DNA from: Candidatus Parcubacteria bacterium
GTDB taxonomy: Bacteria; Patescibacteriota; Patescibacteriia; JAACEG01
DNA length: 12,687 bases
Direction: 5' to 3'
NCBI GenBank assembly: GCA_023135505.1
Contig: JAGLTA010000049.1
Coordinates: 1-12,687, forward strand
Shown here: positions 1 through 6,294 of the stretch, in pieces
Position numbering within the stretch: the stretch's first letter is position 1
Layout of the letters: each line of letters begins with the position of its first letter
Made by a program: the position numbers and the translations under genes
Notes under the pieces: generated by a model
Databases searched by the model: none
Told to the model about the DNA's origin: nothing
The model's input: the letters and a program-made list of their open reading frames with translations, nothing else

Positions 1-90
1 TGCACCAGCCGTTTGGAAAAAATATTTTTGGAAATCCATGATCAAAGGAGAGTGTTTTTTGATAAAGGCGGATTATTTTTAAAACAATAA
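1..90 (+). CDS. Possible C-terminal tail of a truncated gene
   Basis: The first frame is open from the window edge to a TAA at 88-90, giving 29 residues that end in FFDKGGLFLKQ. It could be the end of a gene transcribed in the same direction as the glycosyltransferase that follows. Two other frames are also open for most of this short stretch: the second plus frame to about 82, and one minus-strand frame. Coding is therefore not established. I recognise no family. The 90 bases between this stop and the next gene contain only AT-rich sequence, including a TATAAT at 124-129 without a convincing -35 box. Confidence 0.25.
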   Translation, partial: CTSRLEKIFLEIHDQRRVFFDKGGLFLKQ

Positions 91-180
91 ATCGCGGATA
101 ATAAATAAAAATATTTTTCATAATATAATACCTATAAACTAATTATGCAGTAGGTCTATTATAGCAAAATAATTTTACAA

Positions 181-1545
181 ATGCCAAAGATATTTAATAA
201 TAAAATATTTTTTTACGGATTGTTAATGGAGTTGTTTTTTTTATTGCTCGTTTTTATAGAGTTTCCTCTGAGAAAAATTTTTAGCGATTATTCTATTTCG
301 CCGCGCCATGCGGTTATTTTATTATACTTGTTTTTTATTTTTGTCGGACTGCTGCTGTTCTATTTTTTAATTTATAAAGCAACGCTGAAAGATAAAAAAG
401 CGCTAAAAGAAAATTTTAAAATTGTTATTTTTTTCTTTATACTTTTTCAAATTACACTTTTAATTCTTCCGCCGATAGGATCTTCTGATACTTATAATTA
501 TATTTTTAGCGCTAAAATTTTAACGCATTATCAGCAAAATCCTTTTTTGACTGCGCCCATAAATTTTCCTAACGACCAGCTAATCAATTTAATTCAAAAA
601 AAATCAATAAATGAATCATTGGTGTATGGTCCATTATGGCTAATAATATCTGCCTTTCCGACAATTTTAGCCAATGGAACTGTTTTTTTTGGAGTTCTGT
701 TTTTTAAATTGCTGGCAATTCTGTTTAATATCGGAACCTGTTTTTTTGTTTTTAAAATTATAAAACAGATTAAACCCGACTACAAATATTTAGGAACCAT
801 GCTATATGCGTTCAACCCGCTGATTTTGTTTGAGGTTGCGAATAACGGACATAATGACATCGCAATGATGTTTTTTGTTATTTTAAGTATTTTTGTCTGG
901 CTGAAAAAAAAATATTATTTAAGCTTAATTCTGCTGATTTGCGCTGTTTTAATAAAATTAGTTTCTATTCTGCTTCTGCCGATTTTTATTTTAATTACTC
1001 TGAATGAAATAGTCGGATTGAATAAAAAAATTAAGTTTTTTATAAATAGCGCGATTATATTTTGCGCGATAGCGGCTTTAATTTATGGCGCTATCCCTGA
1101 TATGTTTTCTGGAATAAACAGGCAGTTTGAAACAATTTCATTAGCGTACGCCTCTTTTTTGCCATTAATATTAATTGCGATAACTAAAGGCGCGAATATA
1201 ATATTGATTAAAAAAATAAGCTATGCTGTTTTTATAATTCTATACGCAGTGATTTTAGGATTTATTTTTTTTAACAAAAAAAGCGGAATTTCAAATCTTG
1301 TAAAATATTATTTCGCCGCGTTTCTGCTCTATTTTTTAACAGCGAATTTTTCGTTTATGCAATGGTATTTTTTATGGATGCTTCCGTTCGTTATAATTTT
1401 AGAAAGATATAAAATATCGATGCTGATTACAACATTCGCGCTGATTTCGTACAGTTTTTTTGTTTATTTATTCAGTTATCTGTTTTTGATTTTAGGCGCG
1501 GCATATTATTTCATCTATAAAAAATTATCGCGCCAAAACAGATAA
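181..1545 (+). CDS. GT-C type multi-membrane glycosyltransferase-like protein
   Basis: This 454-residue protein is almost entirely hydrophobic, with about 11-12 predicted membrane helices. After the third helix comes an extracytoplasmic loop with SSDTYNY (101-107), then NPF (120-122) and YGPLW (149-153), and later NPLILFEVANNGHND (212-226). An acidic residue in an early outer loop, an NP(F/Y) motif and YGP are typical of GT-C enzymes of the polyprenol-phosphate-mannose-dependent type (GT87/MptA-MptB-like), which move a sugar from a lipid carrier to an acceptor on the outer membrane face. D103 is the likely catalytic residue. The GT-C assignment follows from these motifs; donor and acceptor are unknown. 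The start is the first ATG of the frame. No SD lies upstream, only A/T-rich leader, as for most long genes here. A strong hairpin terminator follows the stop. Confidence 0.7.
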   Translation: MPKIFNNKIFFYGLLMELFFLLLVFIEFPLRKIFSDYSISPRHAVILLYLFFIFVGLLLFYFLIYKATLKDKKALKENFKIVIFFFILFQITLLILPPIGSSDTYNYIFSAKILTHYQQNPFLTAPINFPNDQLINLIQKKSINESLVYGPLWLIISAFPTILANGTVFFGVLFFKLLAILFNIGTCFFVFKIIKQIKPDYKYLGTMLYAFNPLILFEVANNGHNDIAMMFFVILSIFVWLKKKYYLSLILLICAVLIKLVSILLLPIFILITLNEIVGLNKKIKFFINSAIIFCAIAALIYGAIPDMFSGINRQFETISLAYASFLPLILIAITKGANIILIKKISYAVFIILYAVILGFIFFNKKSGISNLVKYYFAAFLLYFLTANFSFMQWYFLWMLPFVIILERYKISMLITTFALISYSFFVYLFSYLFLILGAAYYFIYKKLSRQNR

Positions 1546-1574
1546 CCGGCAATTTCAGCAAAAATAATAATCGT

Positions 1575-1605
1575 AAAAAGGACGAGCTTTAAATCCGTCC
1601 TTTTT
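1575..1605. terminator. Bidirectional rho-independent terminator
   Basis: A 10-bp perfect stem (aaaaaggacg at 1575-1584 with cgtccttttt at 1596-1605) encloses an 11-nt loop. T-rich sequence follows on the plus strand, and the A-run at 1575-1579 gives a T-run on the minus strand. It lies 30 bp after the GT-C gene stop and can also end minus-strand transcription arriving from the zinc-ribbon operon. Confidence 0.85.
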
Positions 1606-1617
1606 TAATTATTGATT

Positions 1618-1703
1618 TTATTTAATTTCGCCAACATCTATTTTCCTAACATCATTATTCGTAATCCCCACTCCCCGACATCTATTTTCCTGACATTATT
1701 ACT
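1618..1703 (-). repeat. Two decayed direct copies of a VRKIDVGE-encoding fragment
   Basis: On the minus strand 1618-1668 reads GITNNDVRKIDVGEIK then stop, and 1671-1703 reads SNNVRKIDVGE in a different frame. Both copies match the end of the fragment at 1877-2011, which reads GITDDNIRKIDVGEVD then stop. The shared DNA core, on the plus strand, is close to gacatctattttcct. The copies are too short and out of frame with each other to be a gene. They look like partial duplications of one gene end. Confidence 0.55.
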
Positions 1704-1720
1704 ATATCGGTGCTTTTTTT

Positions 1721-1872
1721 ATTGTCACCCTGAATTTATTTCAGGGTCTGTGCTTGTTATTCGCTATGTTATGATCAAGAGAGATGACAGCAAAAAGTCA
1801 AAATTTTGCTTGTCTAATTATAATTTAGCGATAAGTAATGACGGATCTCGAATCAAGTTCTGGATGACAAAT
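1721..1872. repeat. Palindromic interspersed element (CHPEFISGS type)
   Basis: The left arm at 1721-1750 (attgtcaccctgaattta onward) matches the reverse complement of 1843-1872 at about 20 of 30 positions. Many of the differences are transitions, which would still pair as G-U in RNA. The interior is unremarkable AT-rich sequence. Read on the plus strand the left arm spells CHPEFISGS, a string familiar from spurious translations of intergenic palindromic repeats in many bacteria. The element sits between two copies of the decayed VRKIDVGE fragment. It carries no transposase, so it would need mobilising in trans, if it is mobile at all. Confidence 0.6.
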
Positions 1873-1876
1873 CTTT

Positions 1877-2011
1877 TTAATCAACTTCCCCGACATCAAT
1901 TTTCCTAATGTTATCATCAGTAATTCCCAATTTTAAATTCCTCATAACGCTAAATGCATCCGCTGGGTGTCCCAAATAATACGCCTTTCTGTCTTTTGGA
2001 TAAAAAATTAA
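1877..2011 (-). pseudogene. Orphan C-terminal coding fragment, family unknown
   Basis: One minus-strand frame between an in-frame stop at 2012-2014 and TAA at 1877-1879 reads IFYPKDRKAYYLGHPADA, continues through FSVMRNLKL, and ends with GITDDNIRKIDVGEVD. Its composition looks like real protein, unlike the surrounding sequence, but the stretch has no plausible long start. The only internal ATG (1943-1945) would leave 22 residues. It overlaps the last 4 bases of the zinc-ribbon gene in another frame. Two shortened relatives of its end lie at 1618-1703. I read it as the remnant of a lost gene; I do not recognise the family. Confidence 0.4.
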
Positions 2012-2478
2012 TTAATTTTATAACCACATTGTGGACAAAAAAAAGAATCCTTTTTAATATTTTCACCGCAATTATTACAAATTTTTTTTATTCCAGTTTT
2101 TTTTGTATCTTGAAACATCTTTTTTTCTTCAACTATATTACCGTTGATAATTTTTTGTTTTTTATTTTTCATTGGCTCTCCAACTCTCTCTTGATATTCT
2201 CCCATTGTTATTTTATTGTTTATTAAATCTGTGTTAGCTTCAGCAATATTCTTAAATTCATATGCCTTAGTATTATTAAGTTCCACTCCGTGCTCACAAA
2301 TAGGACAAATTAATAGATGCCTGACATTATATGGAATAATTGGAATAAAAAATAAAGTAAACCAAGTTGTTGTTTTTATTAATTGCCAATAATCGTCATT
2401 TTTGCAATTACCACATTGATTTTTAAAAACAACTCCATAATTTTTTACTGTTTGATGTCCCCAGCCAAAAATAATCAT
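2008..2478 (-). CDS. Double zinc-ribbon protein, last gene of the zinc-ribbon operon
   Basis: The 156-residue soluble protein begins with FGWGHQTVKNYG and C22xxC25, followed by WFTLFFIPIIPY and C58xxC61. This pattern is characteristic of the small zf-ribbon family with a WFTLFFIPI signature. A charged linker (about 65-130) leads to a second, C-terminal ribbon with C134xxC137 and C148xxC151 ending in CGYKIN. Each ribbon should bind one zinc. The start ATG lies 2 bp after the stop of the protease gene, so translation is probably coupled. Its role is unknown; zinc ribbons commonly mediate protein or nucleic-acid contacts. Its neighbours, each with an N-terminal ribbon, suggest the three proteins work together. 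No terminator lies directly after the stop; the nearest is the bidirectional hairpin at 1575-1605. Confidence 0.75.
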   Translation of the reverse strand: MIIFGWGHQTVKNYGVVFKNQCGNCKNDDYWQLIKTTTWFTLFFIPIIPYNVRHLLICPICEHGVELNNTKAYEFKNIAEANTDLINNKITMGEYQERVGEPMKNKKQKIINGNIVEEKKMFQDTKKTGIKKICNNCGENIKKDSFFCPQCGYKIN

Positions 2479-2480
2479 AT

Positions 2481-3401
2481 TTAGTAATTTTCAAAACTTT
2501 TTAAAGCTAAATCAATAAATTCAAATATTAAATTATTAGAAATAATTATTCCTAAACTCTCATAATCACCTTGACTAACTGCCGAAGGTATTCCAATCCT
2601 GCAACCATTTTTATCAATTGCTAATCCACCAGAATTACCGCTATCAATTTTTGCTGAAGTGATAATTAAGCCATCGCCAGGAAAACTACTCACAATACCA
2701 TCTGTGATTGTCAATGAAAATCCACCACTCATCGCTGGATATCCTAAAATTCTTATCGACTCTCCGAGTTTAACATTTTCTTCAAAACATAATTCAGTAT
2801 CATCAAATTGCGAAAATTTTTTAGGGTAATTACCATATAAAATTCCGTCCTCGTCAATATATTCGCTATAAATTTGCAAAAAGGCTAAATCGTATAAATC
2901 GCTAAATTCTGCTAAATACAATGGGGTAGCCCTGTATATCTCTTTTGACACTCCAGTGTCTGAATTATGTAAAATTACAAGACAATCATCTTCGCCTATA
3001 ATAATATGAGAATTTGTTATTATCAACCCATCTTCCGTAATTATCGTTCCCGATCCGCCACTTTCATCACATATTACATTCACAACTGATTCTGTGATTC
3101 TATTGAATATTTTTGTTTTATTTCTTTCTTCTATTTTTTTCTTATCTTTTTCTTCAAGTGCCAAAAATTCCAATCTCTCTTCTTGCTCTTTTTTCATTTC
3201 ATCTCTCTTATATTGATATACACTAATAAATACTATAATTAAAACAAAAATAATAAAAAAACCATAAAAATATTTTTTATTATCGTTAAAATAATAATTT
3301 ATTTTATATTTTAATCGGCTTAAAAAATTTATTTTAGCACCACAATACTTACAATATTTAACTTTATTAGATATATAATTTTTGCATTTTTTGCATTTCA
3401 T
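2481..3401 (-). CDS. Membrane-anchored trypsin-like serine protease with N-terminal zinc ribbon
   Basis: Counting from the ATG at 3401 the protein has 306 residues. An N-terminal zinc ribbon (C3, C6, C17, C20) is followed by one membrane helix (about 44-64), a short charged, probably coiled-coil stretch (66-96), and a trypsin-like domain of the HtrA/DegP type. The triad is visible: H132 in ITNSH, D171 in DLYDLAF and S257 in DSGNSGG. No PDZ domain follows; the protein ends about 50 residues after the serine. Basic residues before the helix suggest that the ribbon is cytoplasmic and the protease faces outward. A TTG at 3411-3413 would add four residues and overlap the upstream gene. ATG 3401 is preferred because it lies 1 bp after the upstream stop and gives the same ribbon spacing as the upstream protein. 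Activity is likely; the substrate is unknown. Confidence 0.8.
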   Translation of the reverse strand: MKCKKCKNYISNKVKYCKYCGAKINFLSRLKYKINYYFNDNKKYFYGFFIIFVLIIVFISVYQYKRDEMKKEQEERLEFLALEEKDKKKIEERNKTKIFNRITESVVNVICDESGGSGTIITEDGLIITNSHIIIGEDDCLVILHNSDTGVSKEIYRATPLYLAEFSDLYDLAFLQIYSEYIDEDGILYGNYPKKFSQFDDTELCFEENVKLGESIRILGYPAMSGGFSLTITDGIVSSFPGDGLIITSAKIDSGNSGGLAIDKNGCRIGIPSAVSQGDYESLGIIISNNLIFEFIDLALKSFENY

Positions 3402-3402
3402 T

Positions 3403-4317
3403 TTATAAATCAAAATTTAAAAAATCAATAATCTCTTGCTCAACATCCATTCCTGAATCAACTGCTTGTTGTAAATAAATTTTCGCTCTTAAATAATCCT
3501 CTTTACCAAAATAACACAATCCAATCCAATAATTTAAATAATTTTTTGTATTATAATCTATTTCAAAAAATAAATTAAGGGCTATATCATATTCTTCTAG
3601 AAAAAAATAAGTAATTGCTAAATTTTCTTTTAAAATTTCTGAATCGGGATTATTTATTTTAGCATTTTTTAAATATTTTAATGCTTTATTGTAATCAGTG
3701 TGTCCCTCATCGTTCATATCAAGATAATATATACCTAAAGAATTATTTATTTGGAAATCATCTTGTTTTAATGCTATTGCTTTTTCATAATTATATAAAG
3801 CAATATTATATTTTTTCTCTAAATAGGCTATTTCACCTGAAATTAAATAATAATCAAAACTATTGGATTTTGTATATGATAACGCCTCTTTAAAATTTGC
3901 CAATGCAATCGTGCTGTTTCCTTCAGTATCTTCAACATATGCAAGATTTTTTAGAATGTTAATTTTCGCTTCATCACCATATGATTCATTTACTGCTTTT
4001 TGAAGTTCGCTTATAGTGTATTCATAACTTTTACCTTTGTCAAAATCTTCAATCGCTGAATTATTTTTACTAATCGCCTCCTCATTTAAAGTATCGTATA
4101 TTCCACCAATAATTCCTGATATTACAATAATTATAATAATTATTTTTCCAACATTATTTTTAATCACTGCAAAAATATAATTTTTTTTGTGAATATTTTT
4201 TTTACGGTTAGTTGCCGTCTTTTGATGAGATTCTCTATTTTTAATAATTCGTCCACCACAATAATTACAAAATTTAGCATCATTAAAAATATTTTTACCA
4301 CAATATTCGCAAAACAT
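3403..4317 (-). CDS. Membrane-anchored TPR protein with N-terminal zinc ribbon
   Basis: The 304-residue protein opens with a zinc ribbon (C3, C6, C17, C20; FCEYCGKNI then FCNYCGGRI). A Lys/Arg/His-rich linker (24-46) leads to one membrane helix (about 57-75), and then to helical repeats from about 85 to the end. Several units show the TPR pattern of small and large residues, for example LAYVEDTEGNSTIALANFKEA (127-147, shown to K/A boundary) and GEIAYLEKKYNIALYNYEKA (161-180). TPR domains bind partner proteins; here the domain is probably outside the membrane. The gene leads a three-gene operon, and the protease start is only 1 bp after its stop. Two promoters lie upstream, at 4412-4439 and 4338-4365. 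No SD is present. The partner is unknown, but the adjacent protease shares the same ribbon-helix-effector layout. Confidence 0.8.
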   Translation of the reverse strand: MFCEYCGKNIFNDAKFCNYCGGRIIKNRESHQKTATNRKKNIHKKNYIFAVIKNNVGKIIIIIIVISGIIGGIYDTLNEEAISKNNSAIEDFDKGKSYEYTISELQKAVNESYGDEAKINILKNLAYVEDTEGNSTIALANFKEALSYTKSNSFDYYLISGEIAYLEKKYNIALYNYEKAIALKQDDFQINNSLGIYYLDMNDEGHTDYNKALKYLKNAKINNPDSEILKENLAITYFFLEEYDIALNLFFEIDYNTKNYLNYWIGLCYFGKEDYLRAKIYLQQAVDSGMDVEQEIIDFLNFDL

Positions 4318-4337
4318 ACACTTTAAATTACTTAATG

Positions 4338-4365
4338 ATTATATATAAAATAAAAGGAGTACCAA
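4338..4365 (-). promoter_or_regulatory. Possible second, start-proximal promoter of the zinc-ribbon operon
   Basis: On the minus strand TTGGTA (4360-4365) and TATAAT (4338-4343) are separated by 16 nt, the same spacer as the other promoters in this window. Transcription from here would leave only about 15 nt of leader before the ATG at 4317. The -10 box is a perfect consensus; the -35 box matches at 4 of 6 positions. Confidence 0.5.
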
Positions 4366-4411
4366 CTTTTATCTTACATATAACCGTTAGATTGTTTTGA
4401 TTGTTGTTTAC

Positions 4412-4439
4412 AGAATAGCAAAAACAGCAAAAAAGTCAA
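4412..4439 (-). promoter_or_regulatory. Promoter of the zinc-ribbon operon, in an exact 37-bp repeat
   Basis: On the minus strand TTGACT (4434-4439), a 16-nt T-rich spacer and TATTCT (4412-4417) form a sigma-70-like promoter directly downstream of the previous operon's terminator. The segment 4411-4447 is identical over 37 bp to 5445-5481, which holds the promoter of the zeta-kinase gene. The leader to the ATG at 4317 would be about 85-90 nt. Confidence 0.65.
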
Positions 4440-4440
4440 T

Positions 4441-4466
4441 AAAAAAAGAACGCAAAATTTGCGTTC
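4441..4466 (-). terminator. Terminator of the zeta-kinase operon
   Basis: The palindrome gaacgcaaaatttgcgttc (4448-4466) forms a 7-9 bp hairpin followed, on the minus strand, by seven T residues (4447-4441). It lies 24 bp after the stop of the small Cys-tail gene. The T-run continues directly into the TTGACT of the next promoter. Confidence 0.8.
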
Positions 4467-4489
4467 CTATGATTTAAATTTAATTTTTA

Positions 4490-4684
4490 TTATTTGCAAT
4501 CACAAAACTGGCAACAATTACCGACTTTTGCCTTTCCAAATTTCTTATCATATCTTTTAACTAAATCTAACTGATCTTTATTTGCCATAGCGGCAACTCC
4601 GCTAACTATATTTTCCTGCTCTTTAATCGGTAATTTAAAAAAATCGCTTAAACTTAACCTTTTTTTATTTTTCATATTTTGCAT
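4490..4684 (-). CDS. Small protein with CCxxCxC tail, overlapping the zeta-kinase gene
   Basis: The 64-residue soluble protein has a basic start (MQNMKNKKR), a helical middle (LSLSDFFKLPIKEQENI, then VSGVAAMANKDQLDLV) and a C-terminal NCCQFCDCK with cysteines at 57, 58, 61 and 63. That tail could bind a metal or act as a redox or degradation tag. The ATG at 4684 lies 20 bp inside the upstream zeta-kinase gene; an alternative ATG at 4675 would shorten the protein by three residues. The overlap means the two genes are co-transcribed and probably translationally coupled. I recognise no family. An antitoxin role is suggested only by position and size, and nothing in the sequence resembles classical epsilon or PezA antitoxins. 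A terminator follows closely. Confidence 0.65.
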   Translation of the reverse strand: MQNMKNKKRLSLSDFFKLPIKEQENIVSGVAAMANKDQLDLVKRYDKKFGKAKVGNCCQFCDCK

Positions 4685-5378
4685 CTTTTAATATTTTGTT
4701 TAATCTTTCTTTAGAATACTTTATTTTTAGATAACTGTCAATATGAACATCAAGGTAAGATTCTCTAATATTATTACTATAATCTTTAATTACTAAATAA
4801 ACTTTTATCCTATCTTTAAAAATAGATTTGATTTTTATAACATTATTTTTAGCATTGATAAACGCTTCTATAAATGCTTCTTTCGGCACCATTCTGCCTT
4901 CTAATTTTTCTCGTTTTTTAGTAAATTCCCAAGCGACTATTGGATCCTGATAAACATAATGTATTGCAACTTCCCTATTTTTATTAATTGATCTTTCAAT
5001 ATTGCGGTAAACAATGTCAAATTTCGCAAAAGTTCCATCTAATAATAAATTGTATCTGTTTTTTAAAACATAACTATAAAGTATATCAACAGCTATTGAG
5101 GCAGCGCCTTGAACGATGAAAGAATTTGCGCCATTGTATTGCGGAATTATTCCCCTAATATCATCGGTGTCAATCCTTGCTATGTCGCTATCAAATTCCT
5201 CAATAAATCTTTTAGAATACTCTGTTTTTCCAGCGCCCGGGGAACCAGCCATAAATAATGAAATCGGTTTTTCGTTCGGCTTGAAAATTTTATCGCTGGC
5301 AAATTTTTCAAACAGCAAATTTTTATTCTTTTTTATAAATTTTTTAGCTTCCTCGCTGTCTTGTGATAATTTACCCAT
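4665..5378 (-). CDS. Zeta-toxin-like P-loop kinase
   Basis: The 237-residue protein has a Walker A motif GSPGAGKT (45-52), then RIDTDDIRGIIPQY (68-81), a conserved Q90GAAS, LDGTF (113-117) and GRMVP (161-165). This order matches the zeta toxin/PezT family, kinases that phosphorylate UDP-activated amino sugars and so poison peptidoglycan precursors. In that family the acidic residue after the second strand (D70/D72/D73 region) is the catalytic base and an Arg near the lid binds phosphate (R162 here). Typical zeta domains are about 200-280 residues, so this one looks complete. No epsilon-like antitoxin gene precedes it; the only partner is the overlapping 64-residue gene. The promoter lies at 5446-5473. 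A housekeeping kinase role cannot be excluded. Confidence 0.75.
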   Translation of the reverse strand: MGKLSQDSEEAKKFIKKNKNLLFEKFASDKIFKPNEKPISLFMAGSPGAGKTEYSKRFIEEFDSDIARIDTDDIRGIIPQYNGANSFIVQGAASIAVDILYSYVLKNRYNLLLDGTFAKFDIVYRNIERSINKNREVAIHYVYQDPIVAWEFTKKREKLEGRMVPKEAFIEAFINAKNNVIKIKSIFKDRIKVYLVIKDYSNNIRESYLDVHIDSYLKIKYSKERLNKILKDAKYEK

Positions 5379-5445
5379 ATAAATATATTAATCATGCCTC
5401 AAGCAAAAAATTCAAGGGTTAGGTTTCTTTTAAGTTGTTATTTGC

Positions 5446-5473
5446 AGAATAGCAAAAACAGCAAAAAAGTCAA
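5446..5473 (-). promoter_or_regulatory. Promoter of the zeta-kinase gene, second copy of the 37-bp repeat
   Basis: On the minus strand TTGACT (5468-5473), 16 nt and TATTCT (5446-5451) repeat the zinc-ribbon operon promoter exactly. Identity covers 5445-5481 versus 4411-4447 and fades over the next 15 bp. The leader to ATG 5378 would be about 60 nt. Confidence 0.65.
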
Positions 5474-5474
5474 T

Positions 5475-5498
5475 AAAAAAACCGCTGAAAATCAGCGG
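5475..5498 (-). terminator. Terminator of the rpsF-ssb-rpsR operon
   Basis: A 7-bp GC-rich stem, ccgctga (5482-5488) with tcagcgg (5492-5498), and a 3-nt loop are followed on the minus strand by seven T residues (5481-5475). It lies about 30 bp after the rpsR stop. The next promoter begins immediately beyond it. Confidence 0.85.
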
Positions 5499-5529
5499 AA
5501 TTTAAAACTTTTTCAGATTTTAAAAATAT

Positions 5530-5760
5530 TTATCTCACCATAAACGGCAGAAGAGCCATAATGCGCGCGCGCTTAATCGCTTGCGCCAGCTGCCTTTGAT
5601 GCTTGGAGCACACATGGCTCTTTCGCCTCGGCCTGATTTTAGCGTAAGAAGATGTGAAGCGCCTTAAAATTTCATGCTGCTTATAATCAATCTCTTTAAT
5701 ATTATTGACGCAGAAATAGCAATAACTTTTCTGCTGTAAATTTTTGTTTTTTGAGCCCAT
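5530..5760 (-). CDS. rpsR: 30S ribosomal protein bS18
   Basis: The 76 residues match bS18 in length and sequence: SYCYFCVNN at the start, DYKQHEILRRFTSSYAKIRPRRK in two adjoining stretches (25-36 and 37-47), then VCSKHQRQLAQAIKRARIMA and LLPFMVR. The zinc-type residues C14, C17, C51 and H54 are kept, so this is probably the zinc-binding form. The protein binds bS6 on the platform of the small subunit. The start lies 17 bp after the ssb stop. No rplI follows, only a terminator, unlike the common rpsF-ssb-rpsR-rplI order. No SD is visible; the leader is A-rich. Confidence 0.95.
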   Translation of the reverse strand: MGSKNKNLQQKSYCYFCVNNIKEIDYKQHEILRRFTSSYAKIRPRRKSHVCSKHQRQLAQAIKRARIMALLPFMVR

Positions 5761-5777
5761 ATTTTAGTTTTTTTAAA

Positions 5778-6272
5778 TTAAAATGGAATTTCTTCCACAT
5801 TTATCTCCTCGTCATCCGAAGATTTAGAAGAATTTTCTTGTACTCTGTCAAGCGAATCTTCCTGCTGGATAGTCGGTATCTCTTCTTTCGCGGGAGCCGC
5901 TGGCGCGCTATTTTGCTTGTTGGGCTGAAATTGCGAAGAACCGCTTCCGCCAAGCATAATCATATTATCTGCTATAACTTCCGTCCTATACCTTTTAACT
6001 CCGTCTTGCCCGACCCAATCTCTTGTCTGCAAGCGCCCTTCAATATAAATTTTAGACCCTTTTTTTAAGTATTGGCTGCAAATTTCAGCAAGTTTCCGCC
6101 AAACAACAATATTATGAAATTCAACTTTTGTCTGTTTTTGTCCGCTGGATTTGTCTGTCCAGACAAGATTTGTCGCTATGCTAAATGAAGCGACTTGCTG
6201 TCCTGAAGGTATTGTTTTTAATTCAGGATCCCTAACAACATTTCCGATCAGCATCACTTTATTTAAATCCAT
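5778..6272 (-). CDS. ssb: Single-stranded DNA-binding protein SSB
   Basis: The 164-residue protein has an N-terminal OB fold (about 1-108) starting MDLNKVMLIGNVVRDPE, with FHNIVVW, YLKKGSKIYIEGRL and the aromatic residues W38, W59 and W86 expected to stack on DNA bases. A disordered Gln/Pro/Ala/Ser-rich linker (about 109-150) leads to an acidic tail that ends EEINVEEIPF, the conserved tip that recruits repair and replication proteins. It binds ssDNA as a tetramer during replication and repair. The gene sits between rpsF (22-bp gap) and rpsR, the classical order. It has no SD. Confidence 0.95.
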   Translation of the reverse strand: MDLNKVMLIGNVVRDPELKTIPSGQQVASFSIATNLVWTDKSSGQKQTKVEFHNIVVWRKLAEICSQYLKKGSKIYIEGRLQTRDWVGQDGVKRYRTEVIADNMIMLGGSGSSQFQPNKQNSAPAAPAKEEIPTIQQEDSLDRVQENSSKSSDDEEINVEEIPF

Positions 6273-6294
6273 AGATTTAATATTATTATATATT

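Noticed and set aside
1612..1908. Open plus-strand frame of 98 codons containing CHPEFISGS
   Set aside because: It reads through the palindromic element and the decayed repeats, has no start signal, and the motif is known from spurious translations of intergenic repeats.
1954..2226. Open plus-strand frame of 90 codons
   Set aside because: It is antisense to the double zinc-ribbon gene, whose Cys pairs are clear; the plus product is low-complexity Phe-rich sequence.
5116..5382. Open plus-strand frame of 88 codons
   Set aside because: It is antisense to the zeta-kinase Walker A region, which is strongly conserved on the minus strand.
4411..5481. CRISPR-like repeat pair
   Set aside because: There are only two copies 1 kb apart, each forming a promoter; no spacer array or cas gene is present.
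5751..6068. Open plus-strand frame of 105 codons
   Set aside because: It lies antisense to ssb, which is beyond doubt.
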